This document shows positions 7,411-16,266 of a stretch of 64,000 nt of DNA, piece after piece. The stretch is from the NCBI RefSeq assembly GCF_029814175.1, contig NZ_CP122312.1, positions 1,984,001-2,048,000 of the forward strand. Direction: 5' to 3'. The notes under the pieces are model-generated. The model saw only the letters and a program-made list of their open reading frames with translations. It had not been told where the DNA came from and did no database searches. The translations under genes and the position numbers were made by a program. The DNA comes from Halospeciosus flavus. Its GTDB lineage: Archaea; Halobacteriota; Halobacteria; Halobacteriales; Halobacteriaceae. Within the stretch, counting starts at the first letter, position 1; every line of letters starts with the position of its first letter.

Positions 7411-8358
7411 TCACTTATCAGGGAGTCGACCCACGTCGGCGAGGACGGCGCTGGCCGTCTCGGGTCCACCCGCCCCCCGTCCGGAGACGTTCAGCCGACC
7501 GGCGTGTTCGGTCTCCAACTGGACGATGTTCTGGGTTCCGGTCACCGCGAGCGTGTCGTGCTCGGGGACGAGTCGCGGCCCGACGCGGACCTCCCCACCG
7601 GAGACCTCGCCGATGAGGCGGACCGTGCGACCGTCCTCGCGGGCGAGTTCGAGCGCGCTCGCGGGCACGTCCGAGATGCCGTCGACCTCGGCGTCGTCGA
7701 GCGAGTAGCCGCCGTCGTAGAGGACGTTCGCGAGGATGACGCACTTCAGCGCGGCGTCGGTCCCCTCGACGTCGAAGGTCGGGTCGGCCTCCGCGACGCC
7801 GAGGTCCTGTGCCTCTGCGAGCACGTGCTCGTAGCTCAGACCCTCCGTCGCCATCCGGGTGAGGATGAAGTTGGCCGTCCCGTTGAGGACGCCGCGAACG
7901 GCCGTGACGTGGTCGGGGTCGAGGCCCTCGATGGTCGCGATGGCCGGGATCGCGCCGGCGACGGTCGCCTCGAATCGGACCGTCCCCTCGCTCTCGCGTT
8001 CGAGTGCGCGCAGGTCGTCGTAGCGCTCGGCGACCGGACCCTTGTTCGCGAGGACGACGTGGCGGTCGTTCTGCAGGGCTGCCTCGACGTGCGAGAAGCC
8101 GGGTTCGGCGTCGCCGAGCGTCGTCGGCGTCGCCTCCACGAGGACGTCGTAGTCGGCGCCCAGCGCGTCCGCGGGGTCGCCCTCGCCGACGCGACCGACC
8201 TCGTCTTTGTGTGCGAGTGCCTGTTCGACGTCGATACCTCCCGCGTCGACGACGGCGCTCGACGAGTCGGCGAACGCCGTCACCGTGTGTCCGTAGTCGC
8301 CGGCGAGTTCGGCCACCGACCGTCCGACCGCGCCAGCGCCCATGATACAGAGTTTCAT
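7411..8358 (-). CDS. hom: Homoserine dehydrogenase
   Basis: 315 residues. NAD(P)-dependent reduction of aspartate semialdehyde to homoserine, the branch to Thr and Met. N-terminal Rossmann motif GAGAVGRSVAELAG (7-20); VLVEATPTTLGDAEPG and HVVLANKGPVAERYDDL (the conserved NK-GP stretch); catalytic/substrate region GAIPAIATIEGLDPDHVTAVRGVLNGTANFILTRM; AEADPTFDVEGTDAALKCVILAN near 200. The C-terminal ACT regulatory domain of many bacterial enzymes is absent here and is instead encoded by the upstream overlapping gene (ATGA overlap). Confidence 0.96.
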   Translation of the reverse strand: MKLCIMGAGAVGRSVAELAGDYGHTVTAFADSSSAVVDAGGIDVEQALAHKDEVGRVGEGDPADALGADYDVLVEATPTTLGDAEPGFSHVEAALQNDRHVVLANKGPVAERYDDLRALERESEGTVRFEATVAGAIPAIATIEGLDPDHVTAVRGVLNGTANFILTRMATEGLSYEHVLAEAQDLGVAEADPTFDVEGTDAALKCVILANVLYDGGYSLDDAEVDGISDVPASALELAREDGRTVRLIGEVSGGEVRVGPRLVPEHDTLAVTGTQNIVQLETEHAGRLNVSGRGAGGPETASAVLADVGRLPDK

Positions 8359-8885
8359 GCTTCACCCACCAGTGGTTCGACGACTTTCAGCTCTTTCTCC
8401 GCTCCGACCTCGCGGACGGTCTCCAGCGCCTCGCTGATCGACCCCTCCTGGGCGGCGATGCGGACGCGGGCGCTCGAACGGCCCTCCATCCCCTCCTCGT
8501 CGGTCAACGAGAAGTCGACGACCGAGGCGCGCGCGCACTCCTCGATGCGCGAGAGCGTGTCCGAGAGGTCCGTCTCGATGAGGTCGCCGATGAGGAGGAC
8601 GGTGACCTCCTCGCCGTAGCGCTCGGCGCCGGCCTGGATGACGTTCACGCCGCCCTCGCGGAGGGCGTCGATGATGCGCTCGAACTGCCGCGGCGTGCAC
8701 TCCAGGTCGACCTCGACCGGGATGTGGCCGCGGGGCGTCAGCGACCCGCGCTCGTGGAAGATCGAGAGGAGGTTCCCGCCGTTCTCGGAGATGGGTTGGA
8801 GTGCCGCCAGGAGTTCGCCGGGTTCGTCGACGAGTTCCAGGCGGATGGTGTGCGTCTGGAGGCGTTCCTCGTCGGCCTCAGACAC
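8355..8885 (-). CDS. ACT domain regulatory protein paired with homoserine dehydrogenase
   Basis: 176 residues from a GTG (MSEADEERLQTHTIRLELVDEPGELLAALQPI). The first ~80 residues are a typical ACT domain (THTIRLELVDEPGELLAALQPISENGGN with the GxL-type ligand loop, then IFHERG), and a second ACT-like half follows (ASVVDFSLTD, ARVRIAAQEG). ACT domains bind amino acids and regulate metabolic enzymes. It overlaps hom by four bases (ATGA), so I infer it is a trans-acting, amino-acid-sensing subunit for homoserine dehydrogenase. GTG at 8885 is the first codon giving the conserved acidic N-terminus. Confidence 0.85.
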   Translation of the reverse strand: MSEADEERLQTHTIRLELVDEPGELLAALQPISENGGNLLSIFHERGSLTPRGHIPVEVDLECTPRQFERIIDALREGGVNVIQAGAERYGEEVTVLLIGDLIETDLSDTLSRIEECARASVVDFSLTDEEGMEGRSSARVRIAAQEGSISEALETVREVGAEKELKVVEPLVGEA

Positions 8886-9039
8886 GGGACTCACCCCCGC
8901 TCCCGTCGACCGTCGGGGTCCGCGTCCGGGTCCGGGTACACGTCGGCGTCGAACGTCCACTCGGTGTGCGTGTCACGGTCGCCGGGCGGCGTCGGTACTC
9001 GGTGCCGATGCGACCGTCGGACAGGACGTCCGGGTGCAT
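8878..9039 (-). CDS. Thr-rich short ORF upstream of ACT-hom (possible leader peptide)
   Basis: Begins ATG at 9039 and runs 53 codons to a TGA at 8878-8880 that overlaps the GTG of the ACT gene by eight bases. Eleven of 53 residues are Thr, concentrated in a T-P-T-C-T-R-T-R-T-R-T-P-T stretch. A TATA-like CTTATAAC sits 25-31 bases upstream, so the ATG would be at or next to the transcript 5' end. Alternatively the true product shifts frame near codon 19 into an acidic D/P-rich reading (FDADVYPDPDADPDG, ending near 8890), in which case the Thr richness is a frame shadow. Not recognised as any family. Confidence 0.35.
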   Translation of the reverse strand: MHPDVLSDGRIGTEYRRRPATVTRTPSGRSTPTCTRTRTRTPTVDGSGGESRV

Positions 9040-9061
9040 ACCTCTGTGTCAGTGGCGAGCG

Positions 9062-9070
9062 CGTTATAAG
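9062..9070 (-). promoter_or_regulatory. TATA box for the ACT-hom operon
   Basis: Minus strand CTTATAACG, about 27 bases upstream of the ATG at 9039: the spacing expected for a leaderless haloarchaeal transcript beginning at that ATG. Confidence 0.5.
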
Positions 9071-9218
9071 GCTTTGACTTCTGCCGTTCTTGCCGGGGAC
9101 CGGGTCGCGTCGCGGACACGTCGCTCGTCGACACGAGAAAGAAGCGGAGAAACGGCACACCGCCGAGAACGGAAGGTGGGCCGACGGTCGGTGTTCGGGA
9201 GCCCGGACGGAGTCGACC

Positions 9219-11405
9219 TTAGAACTGGTCGATGGACTCGGGCAGTTCCTGCTTCATGCCCTTGCGCTCTCGGATCTCCATGATCTTCTCACGCTGGATG
9301 TTGTCCGCCAGGACGCGGTAGCCGGCGTTCTCCGTGTTCCAGGAGGCGCGGCCCTCGGTCGCGGAGCGGATGTCGCTGGAGAAGCCGATCATCTCCTCGA
9401 CGGGCGCGATGCCCTCGACGACCATCAGGTCGCCTTCCTGGTACATGTCGTCGACGCGGCCACGGCGGCCCTGGATCTCGCCGGACGCCGCACCCATGTG
9501 CTCCGAGGGGACGTCGATACGGACGTCCTGGATCGGTTCGAGGAGCTTGATGTCGGCGTCGATGAGCGCGCGGTGGACGGCCTCGCGGACCGCGGGGATG
9601 ACCTGGGCGGGACCACGGTGGATGGCGTCCTCGTGGAGGCGCGCGTCGTGGAGACGGAGGAGTGCACCCTCGACCGGTTCGCCGGCGAGCGGGCCCTCCT
9701 CGAGGGCTTCCTGCAGGCCCTCGACGACGAGTTCCATCGTCTCGTTGAGGTGCTGGATACCCTTCGTGTCGTCCACGAAGATGTTCGTCCCGACCATGTT
9801 CTCCACGTTCTGGGACGTGTCCTTGTCCATGCCCGCGTCCTGGAGGGCCTCACGGCGCTCCTGCTCGGGCATGTCCATCGAGACGTCGCCGAGTTTGATC
9901 TTGTCGACGATGTCGTCGTCGAGCTGCTCGACGGTGATGTAGAACTTGTTGTGGCGGTTCGGGGAGACGCCCTCGACCTCCTGGGAGGAGGACTGCGGCG
10001 ACTCGCGGTAGACGACGATCGGCTCACCGGTCGTGACCGGGATCCCCTGGTTGCGCTCGATACGCTGGGTGATGACTTCGAGGTGGAGTTCACCCTGCCC
10101 GGAGACGAGGTGCTCGCCGGTGTCCTCGTTGATCTCGATCTGGATCGTCGGGTCCTCCTTGGCGACCTGCTGGAGCGTCTCGATGAGCTTGGGCAGGTCG
10201 TCCATGTTCTTCGCCTCGATGGACTTCGTGATGACCGGCTCGGAGATGTGTTCGATGGACTCGAACGGCGTCATCTCGACGGACGAGACCGTGGAGCCGG
10301 CGATGGCGTCCTTCAGGCCCGTGACGGCGGCGATGTTCCCGGCGGGGACGCGCTCGACTTCCTCGCGCTCGCCACCCATGAACAGACCGACGGACTGGAT
10401 GCGGTTCGTCCCGGCGGTCCCGGAGACGTGGAGGTTCTGACCCTTCTCGAGGGTGCCGGAGAAGAGACGCCCGGTGGCGATTTCGCCGGCGTGCGGGTCG
10501 ATACCGATGTCGGTGACCATGAAGACGACCTCGCCGTCGGGGTTGACGTCACGCATGTCGTGTGCGAGGTCGGAGTCGGCGTCGCCACGCCAGATACGCG
10601 GGACACGGTGGGGCTGGGCGGCGACGGGGTTCGGGAAGTGCTCACAGACCATGTCGAGCACGACGTCCGAGAGCGGCGAGCGCTCGTGGAGTTCCTGACG
10701 CTTGTCGGCGCGCTCGAGGTCGATGATGTCACCGAAGTCGATGCCGGTCGCCTGCATCGAGGGCATCGAGACGCCCCACTTGTAGAGGGCAGACCCGAAG
10801 GCGACGGTCCCCTCTTCGACGGAGACCGTCCAGTCCTCGATGTCCTCCATCTCCTCGGTCATGCCGCGGATGAGCTCGTTGACGTCCTGGATGACGTCGA
10901 GGAGTCGCTGCTGCATCTCCTCGGGCCCCTCCTGGAGCTCCGAGATGAGGCGGTCGACCTTGTTGATGAAGAGCGTCGGCTTGACACCCTCGCGGAGCGC
11001 CTGACGGAGGACCGTCTCCGTCTGCGGCATGGCGCCCTCGACGGCGTCGACGACGACCATCGCACCGTCGACGGCGCGCATCGCACGCGTCACGTCGCCA
11101 CCGAAGTCGACGTGGCCCGGCGTGTCGATGAGGTTGATGAGGTAGTCGGTGTCCTGGTACTCGTGGGTCATGGAGACGTTCGCGGCGTCAATGGTGATGC
11201 CGCGTTCCTGTTCGTCCTCCTCCGTGTCCATCGCGAGCTGCTCGCCCGCGGTGTCCTCGGAGATCATCCCCGCACCGGCGAGGAGGTTGTCAGTCAGGGT
11301 CGTCTTACCGTGGTCGACGTGGGCGGCGATGGCGATGTTCCGGATCTGGTCCGGGTTGTCCATCAGCCGTTCACACTGTTCGACAATCTTCTTGCGTCGG
11401 CCCAT
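9219..11405 (-). CDS. fusA: Translation elongation factor EF-2
   Basis: 728 residues from [16 protein letters not shown]. GTPase that drives ribosomal translocation. [14 protein letters not shown] (G1), [12 protein letters not shown] (switch I), [12 protein letters not shown] (G3), NKVDRL (G4). Domains II-V follow; [11 protein letters not shown] marks domain III, and [12 protein letters not shown] in domain IV carries the histidine modified to diphthamide in archaea. The ATG at 11405 is the known EF-2 start; upstream, minus strand GAAACACTACCCTTTTCACG gives a BRE/TATA-like promoter. Stands alone between rpsG and the ACT-hom pair. Confidence 0.97.
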   Translation of the reverse strand: MGRRKKIVEQCERLMDNPDQIRNIAIAAHVDHGKTTLTDNLLAGAGMISEDTAGEQLAMDTEEDEQERGITIDAANVSMTHEYQDTDYLINLIDTPGHVDFGGDVTRAMRAVDGAMVVVDAVEGAMPQTETVLRQALREGVKPTLFINKVDRLISELQEGPEEMQQRLLDVIQDVNELIRGMTEEMEDIEDWTVSVEEGTVAFGSALYKWGVSMPSMQATGIDFGDIIDLERADKRQELHERSPLSDVVLDMVCEHFPNPVAAQPHRVPRIWRGDADSDLAHDMRDVNPDGEVVFMVTDIGIDPHAGEIATGRLFSGTLEKGQNLHVSGTAGTNRIQSVGLFMGGEREEVERVPAGNIAAVTGLKDAIAGSTVSSVEMTPFESIEHISEPVITKSIEAKNMDDLPKLIETLQQVAKEDPTIQIEINEDTGEHLVSGQGELHLEVITQRIERNQGIPVTTGEPIVVYRESPQSSSQEVEGVSPNRHNKFYITVEQLDDDIVDKIKLGDVSMDMPEQERREALQDAGMDKDTSQNVENMVGTNIFVDDTKGIQHLNETMELVVEGLQEALEEGPLAGEPVEGALLRLHDARLHEDAIHRGPAQVIPAVREAVHRALIDADIKLLEPIQDVRIDVPSEHMGAASGEIQGRRGRVDDMYQEGDLMVVEGIAPVEEMIGFSSDIRSATEGRASWNTENAGYRVLADNIQREKIMEIRERKGMKQELPESIDQF

Positions 11406-11549
11406 TATACAGGTGACTACCGACAGGAGCGTGAAAAGGGTAGTGTTTCGAATCGGGCGTCGACGGGTGTGGCGTGCACTCGCACCCCGTAGCGCTCGCG
11501 TGGAGACACGGGCCCGCTGGGAGACGACCGACAGACGGCGAAGACCTCC

Positions 11550-12362
11550 GTGCCCGAAAACGTCTTCTTCGACAATCCCGTGAGGGACGTACACATGGAC
11601 GTCCACGTGCAGGGAACCGTCCCTCCGAACCCCTTCCTCGGCGCCCGGGACCTCTTCGAGGTGGAACACGACCTCGACCTCCCGGTCCACGTGAAGGTCC
11701 GGGACGACCCCGACGAACGAACGTGGGCCGGTCACCACGACGACCACCACGTCCTCAACATCTCCCGGCAGACCGCCACCTCCGCCATGGCGCGCGAACT
11801 CGCCCTCCACGAGTACGCCCACATGCGCCGCCACGAACAATCCCACCCCTCGCACACGATGGGGATGGAAGAAGTCCTCTACCTCGCGCTCACCGGTCGC
11901 CGCGTTGAGCGCCGCGTCCTCACGCACTGCTATCAACTCGCCAACCACGCGAAGGACATCTACGCCGACGACATCACGCTCTCGGTCGCCCCCTCGGAGA
12001 AACTGGTCGCCTTCCTGGAGTCGGAACTCGCCCGCGCCGTCGCCGACCAGCCACAGGCCCCCGCCGGACCCGAGGGCCTCCGGATGACGGCCGGCGCCGA
12101 CCCCTCGATGACCGCCGTGAACGCTGCGTTCGCGCTCGCGCTCCTCGAACGCCACGACGCCGTCGACGCGGACCACCGCATCTACGACCTCGCCCACGCG
12201 GCCGCCGAGGACGCACCGAACGTCGACTTCGACTTCTTCAAACGGTCGTTCAAGTCACTCGCCCGCGACCCCGACGAGAGCGACTACCGCCGGGCGCTCG
12301 TCGACCTCGTCCGCGGGTACGTCGACTCCCACGACACGACGACGGGACCGGCCGCCGACTGA
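11550..12362 (+). CDS. DUF5781 family putative metalloprotease-like protein
   Basis: 270 residues, GTG start. An HExxH zinc-metallohydrolase motif, [13 protein letters not shown], lies at 87-99, flanked by a helix ([10 protein letters not shown]) as in gluzincin-type proteases; downstream acidic residues ([15 protein letters not shown]) could supply a third ligand. No signal peptide or membrane segment, so cytoplasmic. The family (DUF5781, name from memory) is haloarchaeal and uncharacterised. It is the only plus-strand gene inside the translation block, between EF-2 and rpsG and transcribed divergently from EF-2. Confidence 0.78.
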   Translation: MPENVFFDNPVRDVHMDVHVQGTVPPNPFLGARDLFEVEHDLDLPVHVKVRDDPDERTWAGHHDDHHVLNISRQTATSAMARELALHEYAHMRRHEQSHPSHTMGMEEVLYLALTGRRVERRVLTHCYQLANHAKDIYADDITLSVAPSEKLVAFLESELARAVADQPQAPAGPEGLRMTAGADPSMTAVNAAFALALLERHDAVDADHRIYDLAHAAAEDAPNVDFDFFKRSFKSLARDPDESDYRRALVDLVRGYVDSHDTTTGPAAD

Positions 12363-12473
12363 CCGCGACTCCGTCGCTCCCAGTTCGACCCGGGGACTGG
12401 TCGGTCCCCGTCGAGTCGACGGCGCCACGGCTACGCGGCGTGAAAAACGGGAGAGAAGTGAAGTGACGCGGAG

Positions 12474-13082
12474 TTAGCGGGCCGCGGCGGCGACGCGCTC
12501 CATCTCCTCTTTCTGGCCGACGGAGTACGTCTGGACGTCGTACTCGGCGGCGCGGACGAGCTCGTCGGCGAGCGCTTCGGACGCCGACGTCTTCGACTTG
12601 AAGGAGGCGCTCTGGACGCCTTCCGCGATGAACTTCAGGGCCTGGTCGACGCGGCGCTGGGGCGCGACGTCGACGGCCTTCGGGACGGAGATGCCACCGT
12701 ACTTGAGGCGGACGGTCTCCTCGCGGGGTGCGGCGTTCTCGACGGCCTCGACGAGAATCTGGACCGGACTCTCCTCGACGCGCTCGTCGATCTCGTCGAA
12801 CGCCTCGCGGACGATCTTGAGCGACTGCTGCTTCTTACCGGTGTTCTCACCGGACTGCATCAGACGGTTCGCGAGTCGCTCGACCACGCTGAGTTCGGAC
12901 TTCTTGAACTGCTTGTTCGCGTGGCGGCCCATCGTGTGCGCGATGGGCGTGACGTTGATGTAACGACGCGTGCTGGGGTCGGAGTAGGAGACCTCGGAGA
13001 CGTCCCACTTGCCGAAGAGGTCGGCGGCGCTGCCTTCCTCGCTACCGGCGGGCGTCTCGGGTTCGGGTGCTTCGCTGCTCAT
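12474..13082 (-). CDS. rpsG: 30S ribosomal protein S7
   Basis: 202 residues, full length for archaeal S7 (uS7). The acidic haloarchaeal N-terminal extension (1-30) precedes KWDVSEVSYSDPSTRRYINVTPIAHTMGRHANKQF; the conserved NRLMQSGENTGKKQ and GGISVPKAVDVAPQRRVDQALKFIAEG follow; ends EEMERVAAAAR. Binds the 3' major domain of 16S rRNA in the subunit head. Starts three bases after the rpsL stop, so the pair is one operon. Confidence 0.97.
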   Translation of the reverse strand: MSSEAPEPETPAGSEEGSAADLFGKWDVSEVSYSDPSTRRYINVTPIAHTMGRHANKQFKKSELSVVERLANRLMQSGENTGKKQQSLKIVREAFDEIDERVEESPVQILVEAVENAAPREETVRLKYGGISVPKAVDVAPQRRVDQALKFIAEGVQSASFKSKTSASEALADELVRAAEYDVQTYSVGQKEEMERVAAAAR

Positions 13083-13085
13083 TGA

Positions 13086-13514
13086 TTAGCGGACAGGTTT
13101 CTCGGCGTTACCGCGGACCAGTTCGATCATCGAGACGCCGTTGACCTTCTCGACTTTGTAGTTGACACCGGAGAGGTCGCCCATGGCGCGACCCTTCGCG
13201 CCACCGATACCGGCGATGGTGACCTCGTCGTGCTCGTCGATGAAGGAGATAGCGCCGTCACCGGGACAGAACGCGGTGACCTGCTTCCCGTTCTTGATGA
13301 GCTGAACGCGGACACACTTCCGGATTGCGGAGTTGGGCTGCTTCGCTTCGATCCCGACCTTCTCCAGAACGATGCCTCGACCCTGCGGGGCGCCCTCGAG
13401 GGGGTCGGACTGCTCACGCAGGCCCCGCTCCCGTCGCGCGTACTCCGAATCGGACCACCGTCGCTGCTGGCGGTCCTTCTTGAGCTTGCGCGCGGCGTAC
13501 TTGCCGTTTGCCAT
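13086..13514 (-). CDS. rpsL: 30S ribosomal protein S12
   Basis: 142 residues from [20 protein letters not shown]. Decoding-centre protein uS12: [43 protein letters not shown] contains the invariant KQPNSA loop, and [26 protein letters not shown] follows. The ATG at 13514 is chosen because TATA-like CTTAAGTA lies 25-32 bases upstream, and the family begins [10 protein letters not shown]. First gene of the rpsL-rpsG pair. Confidence 0.97.
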   Translation of the reverse strand: MANGKYAARKLKKDRQQRRWSDSEYARRERGLREQSDPLEGAPQGRGIVLEKVGIEAKQPNSAIRKCVRVQLIKNGKQVTAFCPGDGAISFIDEHDEVTIAGIGGAKGRAMGDLSGVNYKVEKVNGVSMIELVRGNAEKPVR

Positions 13515-13537
13515 GTGCCACAATTCTCTAGCGAGGT

Positions 13538-13546
13538 ACTTAAGCC
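13538..13546 (-). promoter_or_regulatory. rpsL promoter TATA element
   Basis: Minus strand GGGCTTAAGTACC, centred about 28 bases from the rpsL ATG, implying a leaderless or very short-leader transcript. Confidence 0.5.
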
Positions 13547-13586
13547 CGGCCTTTTGCTCCGGGCGGATGCGCCCCACTCACACGCT

Positions 13587-14480
13587 TCAATCGGAGTGTT
13601 CGGCGGACGCCGCCCGACCGTCCGTGGCCCCGCCAGCGTCGACGTCGACGGACCCCGCGAGCAGACGCTTCGACGCGGGATTGACGGTGACGCCGGCCTC
13701 GTGACTCCGCTCGGCGACGCGGCGGAGGAACGCGTCTTTCACCGCCCAGACGGCGTCGTGGTCCGGATCGGCGACCCAGAGGAGGACGGTGAGCGACACC
13801 GTCGACTCGCCGAATCCGGTCGCGATGACCGTCGGCGACGGTTCGTCGAGGACCCGGTCGTCCGCCGCGGCGGCCTCGCGGAGGAGTTCGGTCGCGCGGT
13901 CGAGGTCCGCGAGCGCGACCGAGAGTTCCTCGGTGACGCGGTATCGGCCCCGGGCGTAGGGGTTCTGGATGGCGTTGGTCGCCAACTCCGCGTTCGGGAC
14001 CGTGACGACTTCGTCGGCCGTCGTCCGGACGCGAGTGACGCGGAAGTCGACGGCTTCGACGGACCCGGCCCGGTCGTTCCACTCGATGTAGTCCCCGACG
14101 TCGAAGTCCGGGTCCGCGACGAGGAACGCGCCGGCGACGAGGTTCCCGAACACCTCCTGACCGGCGACCCCGACGACCACCGTGATGGCGGCGGCGACGA
14201 CGGCCGACTTGGTGAGCAGCGAACCGAACCCCGCACCGACCAGTCCGGCCGCGAAGGCGACGACGAGGAGGAACACCTCCGCGTACGACTCGACGGCCGC
14301 CACGAGCGCGGGGTTCTCCGGGTTGCGGAGGCGGGACGCACGGACGAGCGATGGGACGACCAGGAGTCGACCGACCGTGTAGACCACCGTCGCGGCGACG
14401 AGGAACCCACCGAACCGCGAGAGGTGGCCCTGGTAGGTGAGGAAGAGGTCGACGAGCCATCCCGGGAACGTGAACGACAT
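13587..14480 (-). CDS. MscS-type mechanosensitive ion channel
   Basis: 297 residues from MSFTFPGWLVDL. Three membrane helices: about 22-40 (FLVAATVVYTVGRLLVV), 64-86 (AEVFLLVVAFAAGLVGAGFG) and the pore-lining TM3 at 92-118 (SAVVAAAITVVVGVAGQEVFGNLVAGAF), then the MscS beta domain (FDVGDYIEWNDRAGSVEAVDFRVTRVRTTADEVVTVPNAEL) and an alpha/beta C-terminal domain. Releases solutes on hypo-osmotic shock. Sits between nusA and rpsL, an insertion relative to the tightest rpo-rps arrangement; upstream spacing of 140 bases suggests its own promoter. Confidence 0.92.
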   Translation of the reverse strand: MSFTFPGWLVDLFLTYQGHLSRFGGFLVAATVVYTVGRLLVVPSLVRASRLRNPENPALVAAVESYAEVFLLVVAFAAGLVGAGFGSLLTKSAVVAAAITVVVGVAGQEVFGNLVAGAFLVADPDFDVGDYIEWNDRAGSVEAVDFRVTRVRTTADEVVTVPNAELATNAIQNPYARGRYRVTEELSVALADLDRATELLREAAAADDRVLDEPSPTVIATGFGESTVSLTVLLWVADPDHDAVWAVKDAFLRRVAERSHEAGVTVNPASKRLLAGSVDVDAGGATDGRAASAEHSD

Positions 14481-14620
14481 ACACGCTACGGTAACCGGGG
14501 AAATCCCGTAAGTAGGTGCGTCCACGCCGTGCGGGAGACGCTCGTGACGTGAACGTACCGGAAACGCGCGAGAGAGAACGGAACGCGAGACGAGAGAACG
14601 ACCGAGGCGTCTCGGACGCC

Positions 14621-15055
14621 TCAGGTCAGTTGGATGTCGTCGATGTCGAAGTGGCGCTTCGCCAACTCCTTGGCCGCCTTGATGTTCCGCCCCTCCTTGC
14701 CGATGGCGACGCCACGGTCCTCGTGGGCGACCTCGGCGTAGGCGACGGTCTCGTCTTCTTCGCCCATCTCGCTGATGGTCACGTTGTAGACGGCCGCGGG
14801 CGAGAGCGCGTTCGCGACGAACCCCTCTGCGGTGGGGGCGTCCTCGACGAGTTCGACGTCACGCCCGAACTCCTCTTCGAGGTGCTGGACGGTCTCGCCA
14901 CCCTCGCCGATGGCCTTCGGCATCTCGCCGGCCTTCACGACGAAGACGAGGCGGTCGAACTCGTCGTCGACCAGACAGTCGACGGCGGTCGCCTCGGTCT
15001 CCTCCTCGAAGGCCCCGATGTACTGACGCGCCTCGTCGGAGAGCGTGACGGTCAT
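14621..15055 (-). CDS. nusA: NusA-like KH-domain transcription factor
   Basis: 144 residues, the short archaeal NusA. It consists of two KH domains only: AGEMPKAIGEGGETVQHLEEEFGRDVELVED (first GxxG) and HEDRGVAIGKEGRNIKAAKELAKRHFDIDDIQ (second GxxG). The bacterial RNAP-binding N-terminal and S1 domains are missing, which is normal in archaea. Likely binds nascent RNA in transcription elongation/termination. Starts two bases after the rpoA'' stop and ends the RNA polymerase operon. Confidence 0.95.
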   Translation of the reverse strand: MTVTLSDEARQYIGAFEEETEATAVDCLVDDEFDRLVFVVKAGEMPKAIGEGGETVQHLEEEFGRDVELVEDAPTAEGFVANALSPAAVYNVTISEMGEEDETVAYAEVAHEDRGVAIGKEGRNIKAAKELAKRHFDIDDIQLT

Positions 15056-15057
15056 GC

Positions 15058-16263
15058 TCAGTCGGAGGTGCTCGTCGAGGTGCCGGCGGTCGACCCCATG
15101 CGGAGGTCGACGTCGCCGGTCCCGAGGCGAATGGGCTTGCCGACGATGACGTTCTCGATGACGCCGTCGAGGTCGTCGGCCTCGCCGTAGATGGCGGCGT
15201 CGAGCAGGTGGTTGACGGTGACCTCGAAGGCGGCGCGGGCGAGCACCGAGTCCTTGTTGCCGGAGATACCGTGTCGGCCGATGGACTGGATGGTGCCGTC
15301 GTTGGTCATGATGTCGGCGACCAACATCAGGTGACGGATGTTCACGTCACCGAGACCCTGCTCTTCGAGGGTGTTCATCGTCTCCTCGATGACGGCCTCG
15401 CGGGCCGCCTCGATGCCGAGACACTTGTTGATCTCGTGGATGTTGTTACACGTCGTCCGCGTCGTGTCGACGCCCTCGATCTTGAGGACCTTCTTCAGCG
15501 CGGAGCCTTCGGTGTAGAGGACGAACTCCTCGCCCTCGTCGGTCTGCTCCTTGCGGATGACGACGCGGTCGATGTCCTCGATACCCTTGAAGACGACCTC
15601 GCGGAGCTGCTCGACGAGTTGGAGCAGTTCGCGGTAGGACGGCTGCTCGGGACCGAACTGCACGAGGGTCCCGTCCTGGGTGACCTGAACGCCGAGGTTG
15701 TCCTGGATGGTGTCGGCGATTTCGCCGGCGATAGCCGTCGTGTCGTCCATGAGCGGCCAGCGCTCCTGGAGCGTGTCCTCGTTGAGGTCGATCTGGACGA
15801 CCATGTCGGCGACGTTCGTCGAGATGTCACCGAGCGCGAGGATCTTCGTCGCCTCGATGTCCCAGACGACCTCGTGGGCGCGCTCGCGGTCCTCGGCGTA
15901 CTCCTCTTCGAGGTGGACCGTCATCATCGGGGTGTCCGGGTTCTTCCGGGCGTCCACGAGCTCGATGAGACGCGGGAGGCCCTGCGTGACGTCGATCTCG
16001 GCGACGCCCGCGTAGTGGAAGGTGTTCATGGTCATCTGCGTCCCCGGTTCCCCGATGGACTGGGCGCTCACGGTGCCGACGGGGTCGAGCGGCGGGATGC
16101 GGGTGTCGACGTAGCGGGACTCGACCGCCTGGGCGATCTCGTCGACCTGCTGGGTCGAGACACCCTCGCGGCTCTCGATTTCGTCGTACACGCGGTCCTT
16201 CAGGCGTCGAGGGAGGTCCGTGTCCTCGACGACGGCCTCCATGTCTTCGGTGATTTCGGTCAT
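15058..16263 (-). CDS. rpoA2: RNA polymerase subunit A'' (Rpo1C)
   Basis: 401 residues. C-terminal half of the archaeal RNAP large subunit. Conserved pieces: [22 protein letters not shown] (trigger loop/bridge-helix neighbourhood), [25 protein letters not shown], and near the end [31 protein letters not shown]. Contributes part of the active site and jaw. Begins four bases after the rpoA' stop in the same operon. Confidence 0.98.
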   Translation of the reverse strand: MTEITEDMEAVVEDTDLPRRLKDRVYDEIESREGVSTQQVDEIAQAVESRYVDTRIPPLDPVGTVSAQSIGEPGTQMTMNTFHYAGVAEIDVTQGLPRLIELVDARKNPDTPMMTVHLEEEYAEDRERAHEVVWDIEATKILALGDISTNVADMVVQIDLNEDTLQERWPLMDDTTAIAGEIADTIQDNLGVQVTQDGTLVQFGPEQPSYRELLQLVEQLREVVFKGIEDIDRVVIRKEQTDEGEEFVLYTEGSALKKVLKIEGVDTTRTTCNNIHEINKCLGIEAAREAVIEETMNTLEEQGLGDVNIRHLMLVADIMTNDGTIQSIGRHGISGNKDSVLARAAFEVTVNHLLDAAIYGEADDLDGVIENVIVGKPIRLGTGDVDLRMGSTAGTSTSTSD

Positions 16264-16266
16264 CGT

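Noticed and set aside
9219-12197. 992-codon frame running upstream of EF-2
   Set aside because: EF-2 starts at MGRRKK (11405); the extension is the antisense of the DUF5781 gene.
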